Positions 16,901 to 25,958 of a stretch of 64,000 nt of DNA are shown here, piece after piece. The notes below the pieces were generated by a model. The model was not told where the DNA came from, did not search any database, and worked only from the letters and a program-made list of their open reading frames with translations. The DNA lies in the NCBI RefSeq assembly GCF_900113115.1, contig NZ_FOOF01000011.1:1-64000 (forward strand), given 5' to 3'. The translations under genes were made by a program, and so were the position numbers. Source of the DNA: Duganella sp. CF458 (GTDB lineage Bacteria > Pseudomonadota > Gammaproteobacteria > Burkholderiales > Burkholderiaceae_D). Every line of letters begins with the position of its first letter. Positions within the stretch are counted from its first letter, which is position 1.

Positions 16901-18887
16901 AGTAGCCAGAGCCCTGCTGGCGTCACTGCTCGTGCTGACCGCATCGGGAGCGGTGGCGCAACAGGACGCGCCAGCCAAGCCGCAGATTGCGCCGGTATCT
17001 GCTTTCTTTGCGAATCCGGACTTCGTACAGGCAGCACTTTCGCCCAGCGGCAAATACCTTGCTGCGATCGTCAGCCATGCGACCGAGCATGACCGCCTGG
17101 TTGTCATCGATCTTGAAACGCTAAAAGCCAATGTGGCTGCGCACTTTGCGTTGGATGATGTCAGCGAATTCCAGTGGGCGAATGACGAACGCCTTGTTTT
17201 GACTGCCGGGAACAAGAATATTCCTGTCGGCGTCATCGAAGCTGCCGCGGGACTATTCGCCGTCAATCGGGACGGTAGCAAACCTCTCCAGCTTGCGGCT
17301 CGAGGCTGGAAGGAGTGGGGGAAACTGCCTTGGAATACCTATTTGCTTAAACAACCCGGGGCACAAAACTCGGAGTTCATTTATGTTGAACATCGCAACG
17401 TCGACAAGGAAGCCGGCATATTCACGGGAACCGTCGACCTCAAAAAGCTGAACGTGGTCACTGGCGAGGCTGCTTGGGCGAATATTCCATCTGCAGACCC
17501 GATCGGCTGGGTGCTTGACCAGCATGGCGAGCCACGTATCGCGCTTACGCGCTTGCAGGGATCAATGATTCCTTATTTACGGAGGGAGGCCGGCAAATGG
17601 GAGGTACTGGCTGCCAAAGGCCCCGATAACAGCCCGCTGTTCGTCCGGCCGCTGGCATTCGCAAGTGATAACCTGCTCTATGTCACCAGCCCGATAGATG
17701 ATAAGGCAATGGTCAGGGCGCTGGACCTTGCCACCATGAAGCTGGGTGAGCCTTTGATTGAGCTTGACGGCTATGATTTTGACGGTGAGTTGTTCATCCG
17801 TGATGGCAAGCTACTCGGAATGCGATATACCACCGAAGGCGATGGCAATATGTGGTTCGATGCCGAACTAAAGGCCTTGCAAGCCGACATCGACAAGCTG
17901 TTGCCGAATACGGTTAACCTGATAACGCCGGCCAAAGAAGCCAGCAGCAAAAACGTTCTCATATATTCGTACTCTGACCGCCAACCGCCGGCCTACTATG
18001 CATATCGCAAGGACGTGCGCCAGTTGGTCAAAGTGGGACAGCAGTTATCCCAGATCGATCCGGCCACGCAAGCAAAGCAGACAATGGTCGCCTATAAAGC
18101 TCGGGACGGCATGCAGATCCCCGCGCTACTCACCTTGCCACAAAAGTCTGTAGGGTCCAAGTCGCCGCTGGTCGTCCTGGTTCATGGCGGACCGTACCAT
18201 CGCGGTAGCAAATGGGGCTGGAATCCCGAATCCCAATTTCTGGCTTCAAGAGGCTACGTCGTGCTGGAACCCTTCTTCCGTGGCTCGACTGGCTTCGGAA
18301 CCAAGCACTTCAAGGCTGGCTGGAAGCAGTGGGGGCTGAAGATGCAGGATGATCTCGCAGATGGTGCCCGTTGGGCCGTGGACAACGGCTACGCCGACAG
18401 CCGAAGGATATGCATTGCAGGGGCAAGCTATGGCGGCTACGCTGCATTGATGGGTGTTTTGAAGGACCCCGATATTTTCCAATGCGCCGTTAATTGGGCA
18501 GGTGTGACCGACATCGAACTGCTGTACACCGGGCACTGGTTATACACTTCGGATTTACCCGCAGAGTGGAAGCAATATGGCATGCCGCTGCTTGTAGGAG
18601 ATCTGGAAAAGGATGCAGCGCAACTTAAAGCGACTTCCCCGCTCGAGCAAGCACAACGAATCAGGCGGCCTATCCTGATGGGTTACGGCGACTCCGACCA
18701 CCGCGTTCCGATCGTGCACGGCAAGCTCTTTTTGCGCGAAGTTCGCGCATATAACAGGAAAGTTGAATTCACCGAATACGATGACGAGGGCCACAGCCTG
18801 AAGCTGGCCAAAAACCGCATCGACTTCTGGACCCGGGTCGAGAAATTCCTCGACAAGCATATCGGCGCGGCGGCAAAAACGGAGTAA
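16887..18887 (+). CDS. Secreted S9-family prolyl oligopeptidase-like peptidase (copy 3)
   Basis: The 666-residue third copy starts 14 bases before the end of copy 2. A signal peptide ends near GAVAQQ. Catalytic residues are Ser514 in GASYGGYAA, Asp604 in YGDSDHRVP and His636 in EGHSL, where the glycine after His in copies 1 and 2 is serine. Around the active site it is closer to copy 1 (YTGHWLY) than to copy 2. Its N-terminal half is visibly more AT-rich than the other copies, so it may have a separate history. The three genes form one transcript. Confidence 0.9.
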   Translation: MPISKVARALLASLLVLTASGAVAQQDAPAKPQIAPVSAFFANPDFVQAALSPSGKYLAAIVSHATEHDRLVVIDLETLKANVAAHFALDDVSEFQWANDERLVLTAGNKNIPVGVIEAAAGLFAVNRDGSKPLQLAARGWKEWGKLPWNTYLLKQPGAQNSEFIYVEHRNVDKEAGIFTGTVDLKKLNVVTGEAAWANIPSADPIGWVLDQHGEPRIALTRLQGSMIPYLRREAGKWEVLAAKGPDNSPLFVRPLAFASDNLLYVTSPIDDKAMVRALDLATMKLGEPLIELDGYDFDGELFIRDGKLLGMRYTTEGDGNMWFDAELKALQADIDKLLPNTVNLITPAKEASSKNVLIYSYSDRQPPAYYAYRKDVRQLVKVGQQLSQIDPATQAKQTMVAYKARDGMQIPALLTLPQKSVGSKSPLVVLVHGGPYHRGSKWGWNPESQFLASRGYVVLEPFFRGSTGFGTKHFKAGWKQWGLKMQDDLADGARWAVDNGYADSRRICIAGASYGGYAALMGVLKDPDIFQCAVNWAGVTDIELLYTGHWLYTSDLPAEWKQYGMPLLVGDLEKDAAQLKATSPLEQAQRIRRPILMGYGDSDHRVPIVHGKLFLREVRAYNRKVEFTEYDDEGHSLKLAKNRIDFWTRVEKFLDKHIGAAAKTE

Positions 18888-18929
18888 GCTGGCGGCTCGT
18901 CCGTCACTCACTTCGAAGGAGGCAGCGCG

Positions 18930-20144
18930 ATGTCGTCTGGCAAGATCCTGGTCGCACAAGGGGGCGGTCCCACCGCCGTGATCAACCAGTCGCTGGTCGG
19001 CGTCGTGCTCGAAGCGCGCCGCTTCCGCAATGTGACGCGCATCTACGGTGCACTGCACGGCGTGCGCGGCATCGTCAACGAGGAATTCGTCGACCTGACG
19101 CAGGAGACCAGCCATAACCTGGAACTGGTGGCCGCCACGCCCTCCTCCGCCCTCGGCTCCACGCGCGACAAGCCTGACCTGAAGTACTGCGAAGAGATCT
19201 TCAAGGTGCTGAAGGCGCACGAGATCGAACACTTCTTCTACATCGGCGGCAACGATTCATCGGACACGGTGCGCATCGTGGCCGAACAGGCGCAGGCTGC
19301 CGGCTATCCGCTGCGCGCCATCCACATCCCCAAGACCATCGACAACGACCTGGTGGGCAACGACCATACGCCGGGCTTTCCGTCCGCGGCGCGCTTCGTG
19401 GCGCAGGCCTTTGCCGGCGCCAACCTCGATAATGCCTCGCTGCCGGGCGTGTACGTGGGCGTGGTGATGGGGCGCCACGCCGGCTTCCTGACAGCCGCTT
19501 CGGCGCTGGGCAAGAAGTTTCCGGACGATGGGCCGCACCTGATCTACCTGCCGGAGCGCGTGTTCTCGATCGAGCAGTTCCTGGCCGATGTGAAGGATAC
19601 CTATGCGCGCTACGGCCGCTGCGTGGTGGCGGTATCGGAAGGCATCCACGATGCCTCCGGCGCGCCGATCGCCACCTTGCTGGCCAAGGAAGTGGAACGC
19701 GACGCGCACGGCAATGTGCAGCTGTCCGGCACCGGTGCGCTGGCCGACCTGCTGTGCGACGAGATCAAGGACAAGCTGGGCATCAAGCGCGTGCGCGGCG
19801 ACACCTTCGGCTACCTGCAGCGCTCCTTCATCGGCTGCGTGTCGGATGTGGACCAGCGCGAAGCGCGCGAGGTCGGCGAGAAGGCCGTGCAATTCGCCAT
19901 GTGGGGCGAGCGCAATGGCTCGGTGGCGATCAAGCGCACCGGCTTCTATTCGGCCGACTATGCGCTGCTGCCGCTGGAAGCGGTGGCCGGCAAGACGCGC
20001 ACCATGGAAGACGAATTCATCGACGAGAAGGGCACCGGCGTGACCGATGCCTTCCGCATGTACCTGCGCCCCTTGCTCGGTTCCGGCATGCCCGACGCTT
20101 TCCGCCTGCGCCCGGCGCCCGTGCCGAAGATCCTCAAACGTTAG
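18930..20144 (+). CDS. pfp: 6-phosphofructokinase, pyrophosphate-type
   Basis: The 404-residue phosphofructokinase has the phosphate-binding GGGPTAVINQS near the N-terminus, the donor loop IGGNDSSDT and the substrate loop PKTIDNDL. At the position where ATP enzymes have GGDGS the second acidic residue is present (GGND), and PGTIDND is replaced by PKTIDND. Both changes are the accepted marks of pyrophosphate-dependent enzymes, so it probably phosphorylates fructose-6-phosphate reversibly with PPi. A strong AAGGAGG site precedes the ATG. Its stop codon overlaps that of the convergent LysR gene by four bases. Cofactor use is predicted, not shown. Confidence 0.87.
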   Translation: MSSGKILVAQGGGPTAVINQSLVGVVLEARRFRNVTRIYGALHGVRGIVNEEFVDLTQETSHNLELVAATPSSALGSTRDKPDLKYCEEIFKVLKAHEIEHFFYIGGNDSSDTVRIVAEQAQAAGYPLRAIHIPKTIDNDLVGNDHTPGFPSAARFVAQAFAGANLDNASLPGVYVGVVMGRHAGFLTAASALGKKFPDDGPHLIYLPERVFSIEQFLADVKDTYARYGRCVVAVSEGIHDASGAPIATLLAKEVERDAHGNVQLSGTGALADLLCDEIKDKLGIKRVRGDTFGYLQRSFIGCVSDVDQREAREVGEKAVQFAMWGERNGSVAIKRTGFYSADYALLPLEAVAGKTRTMEDEFIDEKGTGVTDAFRMYLRPLLGSGMPDAFRLRPAPVPKILKR

Positions 20145-21034
20145 AACAGCGCCGGCAGTTCCGCCGCCAGAAAATCGGACAAGGCGCGCACCTTGGTCTG
20201 CAGGTGGCGGTTGCCGGGGTAGACGATGTAGGCGATGCGCGGCTGCAGATGCCAGCCCGGCAGCACGCGTTCCAGCGTGCCCTGCGCCAACATGGGCCGT
20301 GCGATGAAGGACGGCAGCGAACCGATGCCCTGGCCGGCGGCCAGCATCTGGCCCAGCATCAGGCTGTTGTCCAGCCACATGCGCACCGGCGGCTCGATTT
20401 CGACCATGCCGCCCTCCCCTTCCAGCCGCCACAGGCCCGGCGCTTCGGCCAGGCGGAAGGCCAATGCGCGGTGCGCCAGCAAGTCGTGCGGCGCCTGCGG
20501 TGCGCCGTGCCGGCGCAAGTAGCTGGGCGCAGCGCACAGCCACTGCTCCACCTTGCCGGCGGAGCGCACCACCAGCGAGGAATCGGGCAGCGTGGTGCGC
20601 ACGCGCAGCGACAGGTCGAATCCTTCCGCCACCACGTCGAGCAAGCGGTCGGCCATGGTGAGTTCGACGTCGACATCGGGGTATTGGTCCATGAAGCGCG
20701 CCAGCAGCGGCGACAACACCGTCAGGCTGAGCGACATCGGGGCGTTGATGCGTACCCGTCCTTTCATGGCGGCCTGCTCGCCGCTGGTACTGCGCTCCAG
20801 TTCTTCAAGCTCGTCGAGCAGGCGGCAGCATTCCTGGAAGTAGGCGCGGCCGGTGTCGGTCAGGCGCATGGTACGCGTGGTGCGCAACAGCAGCGCCGCC
20901 TGCAAGCCCTGCTCGAGCCAGCGCACCTGCTTGCCGATGCCTGCCGGCGACAGGCCCAGTTCCTCGGCCGCCTTGCTGAAGCTGCCGCGCTCGACCACGC
21001 GGCGAAAGGCGTGCATCGCCGCCAGCTTGTCCAT
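20141..21034 (-). CDS. LysR-family transcriptional regulator
   Basis: The 297-residue protein has an N-terminal winged helix-turn-helix (residues 3-62: AFRRVVERGSFSKAAEELGL, then SPAGIGKQVRWLEQGL) and a two-lobed effector-binding domain. It looks like the AaeR/DsdC-like group that often regulates a divergent neighbour. It diverges from the secreted cyclase gene across 96 bases, so that gene is the most likely target. The ATG has a GGAGGAT ribosome site. The effector is unknown. Confidence 0.92.
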   Translation of the reverse strand: MDKLAAMHAFRRVVERGSFSKAAEELGLSPAGIGKQVRWLEQGLQAALLLRTTRTMRLTDTGRAYFQECCRLLDELEELERSTSGEQAAMKGRVRINAPMSLSLTVLSPLLARFMDQYPDVDVELTMADRLLDVVAEGFDLSLRVRTTLPDSSLVVRSAGKVEQWLCAAPSYLRRHGAPQAPHDLLAHRALAFRLAEAPGLWRLEGEGGMVEIEPPVRMWLDNSLMLGQMLAAGQGIGSLPSFIARPMLAQGTLERVLPGWHLQPRIAYIVYPGNRHLQTKVRALSDFLAAELPALF

Positions 21035-21130
21035 TCGATCCTCCGGGTAAAAAGTCTTTATCAGAAACGCCAGATTATCTTAGTAGCAGAATCAAATATG
21101 CTGGCTTCACTGACATTTTTACAAGGAACC

Positions 21131-22096
21131 ATGATGAAACTTGCAACCAGCCTTGCCGCCCTGCTGCTGTCCGCCCATGCCGTGGCTGCCGAGCCGGGCA
21201 CCAGCCCTTGGGGCCCGCAGGATGAAATCGGCCGCCTGAACCTGGTCACCCCAGCCTCCAGCGCAGCCATCCTGGCCCGCATCAGCGGCGGCCGCGCTTA
21301 CGACCTGTCGGTCGATTATTTCGTCGGCATGCCCAGCTGGCAGGCGGCCGGCGACCCGCCTTACCTGATGTGGATGACGCATACGCCGCACGGCAATGTG
21401 CTGTCCGACCCGATGGAAACCGGCAAGGCCATGAACCAGCACGTCAGCTATTCGGGCAGCGCCATCTCGATGTATGCGCACATGGGCACCCATATCGACG
21501 CGCTGAACCACTTCGGCTTGAACGGCAAGATCTGGAACGGCTTCAAGGCGTCCGAGCACCTGGGCGACCGTGGCTGGAAGGTGGCCGGCGCGGAGAAGCT
21601 GCCGCCGATCGTGGCGCGCGGCGTGCTGATCGACGTGGCGGCGGCCAAGGGTGTTTCCATGCTGCCGGATAACTACCGTGTGACCGGCAAGGACTTGGCC
21701 GCGGCTTTGGCCAGGCAGAAGGTGCAGCTTCAGAAAGGCGACGTGGTGCTGATCCGCACAGGGCGCATGCAGCAGTTCGAGAAGGCGCAGGCTTTCATGC
21801 AGAACCCGCCGGGCATGGGCCTGGATGCGGCGCGCTTCCTGGTGGAGCAGCATGGCGCGATGGTGGTGGGCGCGGACAACCTGAGCTTCGAGTCCTTCCC
21901 TTCCGAGGCCAAGGACAACTACATCCCGGTCCACACTTACCTGTTGGCCGAACACGGCGTGCCGATCATGGAACTGGTCAACCTGGAAGAACTGGCGCGC
22001 GACAAGGTGTATGAATTCGCCTTTATCGGCGCGTCGTTGAAACTGCGCGGCGCGGACGCGGCGCCGATGCGGCCGATCGCGCTGCCGCTGCGCTGA
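21131..22096 (+). CDS. Secreted cyclase-family (kynurenine formamidase-like) metal hydrolase
   Basis: The protein has 321 residues from the first of two adjacent ATGs. A signal peptide ends at AVAAEP. The metal-binding signature HMGTHIDALNHF (HxGTHxDxxxH) of the cyclase/KynB superfamily is intact, and a distal VHTYLLAEHGVPIMELVNLEEL segment is typical of the fold. Family members hydrolyse formamides, lactones or cyclic amides. The exported form and the divergent LysR gene suggest an inducible extracytoplasmic hydrolase. GGAACC before the ATG gives a modest ribosome site. It ends flush against the convergent desaturase gene. Confidence 0.87.
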   Translation: MMKLATSLAALLLSAHAVAAEPGTSPWGPQDEIGRLNLVTPASSAAILARISGGRAYDLSVDYFVGMPSWQAAGDPPYLMWMTHTPHGNVLSDPMETGKAMNQHVSYSGSAISMYAHMGTHIDALNHFGLNGKIWNGFKASEHLGDRGWKVAGAEKLPPIVARGVLIDVAAAKGVSMLPDNYRVTGKDLAAALARQKVQLQKGDVVLIRTGRMQQFEKAQAFMQNPPGMGLDAARFLVEQHGAMVVGADNLSFESFPSEAKDNYIPVHTYLLAEHGVPIMELVNLEELARDKVYEFAFIGASLKLRGADAAPMRPIALPLR

Positions 22097-22816
22097 TCAA
22101 TCCTGGTGGACGTCGCGGTAGGCCAGCATGTCCACCAGGCGTTCTTCCTTGTCGGGATCGAAACCGCAGGTGGCTTCGAACCTTGCCGGGTTTTCGTACG
22201 TACCGAACAGCATGTCCCACCATACGATGTCGCCGTAGTTGTTCTTGTGGCGGCCGTACTGGTGGTGGATGCGGTGCATCTCGGGGCGCTGGAAGAACCA
22301 GCCGACCCAGCGCGGCGTGGTGACGCTGGTGTGGTAGAAGAATTCACCGAGCGCGGTGCACAGGGTGTAGACCGCGCCCGCTTCCGGCGACAGGCCAAGG
22401 AAGGCGTACACCAGCAGGCTGCCGATGATCGAGTTGACGATCATCTCGCCGGGGTGCTTGTAGAAAGAGGTGATGACTTCGATGCGCTGCGGGCTGTGGT
22501 GGATCTGGTGGAACAGGCGCCACAGCAGATCCGATTCGTGGCGCACCCTGTGCCACCAATAGAACACGAAGGTGGCGATGAAATAGGCCAGCAGGCCGCC
22601 AGCCACCGGCCCCATATGGTCGGACAGGTGCAGCAGCGAGGATTGCGAAGTCCAGCGTTCCCAGCTCACGCCGGCCAGCAGGACTACGCCGAGTTGTATG
22701 GCGTTGATGGCAAGCACGCGCAGCGGCCAGGTGCGGACCTGGGGCAGTTTCCATCCGGGCCGCAGGCGCTCCAGTACAAAACAGGCGGCAAAGACGATGA
22801 AGATAGTGGCGAGCAT
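22097..22816 (-). CDS. Sterol desaturase/fatty acid hydroxylase family membrane protein
   Basis: The 239-residue integral membrane di-iron protein has the eight-histidine pattern of the superfamily: HRVRHE (about 88-93), HQIHH (about 102-106) and HRIHHQYGRHKNN (about 181-193). Four hydrophobic segments place the histidines on the cytoplasmic side. Such enzymes hydroxylate or desaturate lipids or carotenoids using O2. The bacterial substrate cannot be inferred here. The gene abuts the cyclase gene tail to tail with no gap and starts 162 bases from the divergent secreted protein gene. Confidence 0.9.
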   Translation of the reverse strand: MLATIFIVFAACFVLERLRPGWKLPQVRTWPLRVLAINAIQLGVVLLAGVSWERWTSQSSLLHLSDHMGPVAGGLLAYFIATFVFYWWHRVRHESDLLWRLFHQIHHSPQRIEVITSFYKHPGEMIVNSIIGSLLVYAFLGLSPEAGAVYTLCTALGEFFYHTSVTTPRWVGWFFQRPEMHRIHHQYGRHKNNYGDIVWWDMLFGTYENPARFEATCGFDPDKEERLVDMLAYRDVHQD

Positions 22817-22978
22817 GGCGAGTCCTTTCGATGGGCAAGGACGAGATCATCGCGCCGGGGCACAGCCTGTGCCTAAGAAAATCCCCCTGGTATCGGATTT
22901 AGATACGGCCGGCATATAGGGCGGGTTCTCGCCTGATGGCGGCCTAGCATGGCGACTCTTTCAACCAAGGAGACAACC

Positions 22979-23554
22979 ATGAAGAAACTGATCGGGGCGC
23001 TGGCCCTGGCGGCAAGCAGCGCGACTGCGGCGGCGGGCGGGGCGCCTTCAACGGCCGACATTGAACGCGCGCGGCACGCCTTCGACTTCCTGCACGGCGA
23101 CTGGACGGTGCAGAACCGCCGCCAATCCGATTACGCCAATCCGGACAGCGCGTGGGAGACCTTCAACGCCAGCAACCTGGTGCACGCGCTGCCGGCGGGC
23201 ATCGGCAACTACGACGAATACCGGCCGCTGGGCAACTGGCGTCCAGGCTTCGTGGCGATGACGCTGCGCGTATTCGATCCGGCCACCGGGCGCTGGAGCA
23301 TCTATTGGCTCACCAACCGCGACGGCGGGCTCGATCCCGCCACCGGCACCTTGCTGCCGCCGGTGGTGGGCCGTTTCGATGCCGACGGCGTGGGCCGCTT
23401 CGAGGGGGAGGAAGTCTACAAAGGCCGCACCGCCCGCGTGCGCTTCACCTGGACCCGCAGCAGCGAGCGCCAGGCACGCTGGGAGCAGGCCTATTCCTGG
23501 GACGATGGCACCAGTTGGCAAACCAACTGGATCATGGATTTCACGCGGAAATAA
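22979..23554 (+). CDS. Secreted DUF1579-like protein
   Basis: The 191-residue protein has a signal peptide (MKKLIGALALAASSATAAAG). Its body is beta-rich, with FLHGDWTVQNRR, WETFNASNLVHALP, MTLRVFDPATGRWSIYWL and a C-terminal TSWQTNWIMDF. The pattern resembles DUF1579-type, lipocalin-like proteins that carry a repeated WxG-type beta-barrel. The ATG follows AAGGAG at ideal spacing; an in-frame ATG 30 bases upstream is less likely. Its function is unknown. The stop codon lies at the edge of a palindromic repeat. Confidence 0.72.
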   Translation: MKKLIGALALAASSATAAAGGAPSTADIERARHAFDFLHGDWTVQNRRQSDYANPDSAWETFNASNLVHALPAGIGNYDEYRPLGNWRPGFVAMTLRVFDPATGRWSIYWLTNRDGGLDPATGTLLPPVVGRFDADGVGRFEGEEVYKGRTARVRFTWTRSSERQARWEQAYSWDDGTSWQTNWIMDFTRK

Positions 23555-23555
23555 A

Positions 23556-23640
23556 TGTCCCCCGTGGGGTCAGGAACCAGCAGGACAAATGAGTTCGATG
23601 AACAACAAATGTCCACTTGGTTCCTGACCCCGGGGGGACA
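23556..23640. repeat. Palindromic intergenic element beside purM
   Basis: The 85-bp element has near-perfect inverted ends: TGTCCCCCGTGGGGTCAGGA (continuing AACC) from 23556 and its complement, ending in CCCCGGGGGGACA, at 23619-23640, with one extra base between the arms. An inner pair, GGACAAAT and AAATGTCC, is also inverted. It lies between the stops of two convergent genes. It is non-coding and resembles the recA-recX element in layout (GGGGTCAGGAACC against GGGTCAGACCC), but the sequence differs. Confidence 0.78.
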
Positions 23641-23649
23641 AAAATTGCG

Positions 23650-24693
23650 TTAGACGACGATGGTCTGGTGTTCGCCTTGGGCGCGGGCGCGGATCTTGCC
23701 GATGCGCGAGACGGTTTCGCCGGCGGCGGTCAGCTGGGCGACGGCTGCGTCGGCGTTTTCAGCGGATACGATCACGGTCATGCCGATACCGCAGTTGAAC
23801 ACGCGGTGCATTTCCGCGTCGGCCACGCCGCCGTGCTGTTGCAGCCACTTGAACAGCGGTGGCATGGTCCAGGAGGCGCCATCCAGTTCGGCGGTCAGGT
23901 TGTCGGCCAGCACGCGCGGGATGTTTTCGACCAGGCCGCCGCCGGTGATGTGCACCAGGCCTTTGACTTCCATCGCTTCCATCAGCGCCAGCAGCGGCTT
24001 GACGTAGATGCGGGTCGGTTCCATCAGCACGTCGGCCAGCTTGCGGCCGTGGAAATCGGCTTCCAGGTCCGGCTTGGCCACTTCGATGATCTTGCGCACC
24101 AGGGAGTAACCGTTGGAGTGGGCGCCCGAGGAGGCCAGGCCCAGCACCACGTCGCCCGGCACGATCTTGGTGCCGTCGATCAGCTTGGATTTTTCCACCG
24201 CGCCGACGGCGAAGCCGGCCAGGTCGTATTCGCCGTCCGGGTACATGGATGGCATTTCCGCGGTTTCGCCGCCGATCAGTGCGCAGCCGGCGTACTCGCA
24301 ACCCTTGGCGATGCCCTTGATCACGTCGGTCGCGGTGGCCACGTTCAGCTTGCCGCAGGCGAAGTAGTCGAGGAAGAACAGCGGCTCGGCGCCCTGCACC
24401 AGGATGTCGTTCACGCTCATGGCCACCAGGTCGATGCCCACGGTGTCGTGCCGGTTCAGCTCAAACGCCAGTTTCAGCTTGGTGCCGACGCCGTCGGTAC
24501 CGGAAACCAGCACCGGCTCCTTGTATTTCTTGCTGATCTCGAACAGCGCGCCGAAGCCGCCGATGCCGCCCATCACGCCTTCGCGCATGGTGCGCTTGGC
24601 GAATGGCTTGATCGCTTCAACTAGGGCGTCGCCGGCGTCGATATCGACACCTGCGTCACGGTAGGACAGGGAAACATTCGAAGGTTGGCTCAT
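23650..24693 (-). CDS. purM: Phosphoribosylformylglycinamidine cyclo-ligase (AIR synthetase)
   Basis: The 347-residue PurM catalyses the ATP-dependent closure of FGAM to aminoimidazole ribonucleotide, the fifth step of purine synthesis. It has the N-terminal [20 protein letters not shown], the glycine-rich [26 protein letters not shown] and IGGETAEMP, all diagnostic. The start chosen (MSQPSN) lies 54 bases inside the longest open frame and gives the usual length. It reads toward the palindromic element at 23556-23640 and away from the ankyrin gene. Confidence 0.97.
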   Translation of the reverse strand: MSQPSNVSLSYRDAGVDIDAGDALVEAIKPFAKRTMREGVMGGIGGFGALFEISKKYKEPVLVSGTDGVGTKLKLAFELNRHDTVGIDLVAMSVNDILVQGAEPLFFLDYFACGKLNVATATDVIKGIAKGCEYAGCALIGGETAEMPSMYPDGEYDLAGFAVGAVEKSKLIDGTKIVPGDVVLGLASSGAHSNGYSLVRKIIEVAKPDLEADFHGRKLADVLMEPTRIYVKPLLALMEAMEVKGLVHITGGGLVENIPRVLADNLTAELDGASWTMPPLFKWLQQHGGVADAEMHRVFNCGIGMTVIVSAENADAAVAQLTAAGETVSRIGKIRARAQGEHQTIVV

Positions 24694-24801
24694 GGTGTTG
24701 TCGCAACTGAGGCGGAAGAATGGAAAAGCGGTGGCCGAATACGGCAAGTCCGCTATTTTAGCATTTTTACCCCCACATTTTCTCTTGTTATCGGCCGTTT
24801 T

Positions 24802-25839
24802 TCAGCCCCCGGAGCGGCAAACTGCCCCCAATCCGGAGCGCGCACCGAGCTTCAGCAGGCGGGCGGCCAGTTCTTCATTCTTCTTTTCCAAGGCCACGTC
24901 GTAGGGCGTCAGGCAGCCGTTGTCCGGGTTGGCTTTGCCATTCGGGTCGGCCCCCTGTTCGATGGCGAAGTTGACGCGGGTGGTCACCGCCTCCACACAT
25001 TTCCGCCATTCCGCGTCGAAGCGATCGGCCGGCACCAGCTTGCGCGTCATGTCCTGGTCGCATTCGCTGACCAGGCGCACCAGCATGCTGCGCTTGCCCC
25101 AGGTGCTGCCGTTGGGGTCGGCGCCCAGGGCGACCAGGCGCCTGGCGGCATCGAACTGGTCTTTGCGGATAAAGCGATTGAGCAGGGCCGAATAGGTGGT
25201 CGATTGCACGTTCGGATTGGCGCCGGCCTGGATCAGCAGCGCGAGGAATTCGTTGTCGGTCTCGCAATAATCGCAGGTGGACAGGTTGAGGCCCTTGGCG
25301 CTGGCGCCGCGCGCGACCAGCAGGTGGGCCAAGGCCAGGCGGCGCGGCCAGCTTTCCTGCGGGTCGTTGCGGGCGAAGTAGGCCTGGTTCACGGTTTCCT
25401 GCAGCAATACGGTGCCCAGTTCGCCGGCGATATCGGCCTTGTCGACCAGGTATTCGAGGACGGCGAAACGCTTGGCGTCCTTGGCCGGGTCGGGCTTGGT
25501 CAGGTAGGTGTTGACCGCCACGCCCAGCATGGCTTCGGGCTCGAAGCTGGGGTCTTTCTGCGGATCGAAGCGCTTGATGCGGGCCAGGTCGCCCTCGTCC
25601 GTCGCGTCGATGACCTTGGAAGAGGGCTTCTTGAAGTTCACCGCCTCGGCCATGCTGGCTGCGGCGTCGGCCATGCTAGCGGCGGCGTCGGCCACGCTGG
25701 CCGCGGCGGCGCGAGGCATGCACAGCAGGCGGTTGAAGCCTTCGCATTTTTCGCCTTCGTCTGCTGCCATGGCAGGGCAATGGGCGGCAAATGCCAGGGG
25801 CAGGGCCGCTACGGCGGCACGGATACGGACAGACAGCAT
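24802..25839 (-). CDS. Exported ankyrin-repeat protein
   Basis: The 345-residue protein has a signal peptide ending PAMAAD. After it comes a low-complexity segment with a seven-residue repeat (AAASVAD, AAASMAD, AAASMAE). Ankyrin-type repeats fill the C-terminal two thirds, recognisable from LLIQAGANPNV, RLVALGADPNGS and AIEQGADPNGKA. Several cysteines (for example CDYC) may form disulphides. Ankyrin repeats bind other proteins; no target can be named. It is the only clear accessory gene in an otherwise conserved purM-to-panB block and diverges from the PerM-type gene. Confidence 0.75.
   Translation of the reverse strand: MLSVRIRAAVAALPLAFAAHCPAMAADEGEKCEGFNRLLCMPRAAAASVADAAASMADAAASMAEAVNFKKPSSKVIDATDEGDLARIKRFDPQKDPSFEPEAMLGVAVNTYLTKPDPAKDAKRFAVLEYLVDKADIAGELGTVLLQETVNQAYFARNDPQESWPRRLALAHLLVARGASAKGLNLSTCDYCETDNEFLALLIQAGANPNVQSTTYSALLNRFIRKDQFDAARRLVALGADPNGSTWGKRSMLVRLVSECDQDMTRKLVPADRFDAEWRKCVEAVTTRVNFAIEQGADPNGKANPDNGCLTPYDVALEKKNEELAARLLKLGARSGLGAVCRSGG
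25645..25711. repeat. 21-bp tandem repeat within the ankyrin gene
   Basis: About three imperfect copies of a 21-base unit beginning GCGGCGTCGGCCATGCTGGC encode the AAASxAD heptads. The third copy is the most diverged. In-frame units of this kind change copy number by slippage without breaking the gene. Confidence 0.65.
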
Positions 25840-25958
25840 GACATCACATCGAAGTTGATTTATAGAAATATTAAACTACTGCAAGGACCGGCGCATGGTG
25901 TTTTTAACAGCAGAGGCGTTAGAATAGCCCTTCCTTCGTCCCGACCACGCCAGCGCAG

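Noticed and set aside
18930..20144. ATP-dependent phosphofructokinase
   Set aside because: Gly at the two ATP-specifying positions is replaced (GGND and PKTIDND), both as in pyrophosphate enzymes.
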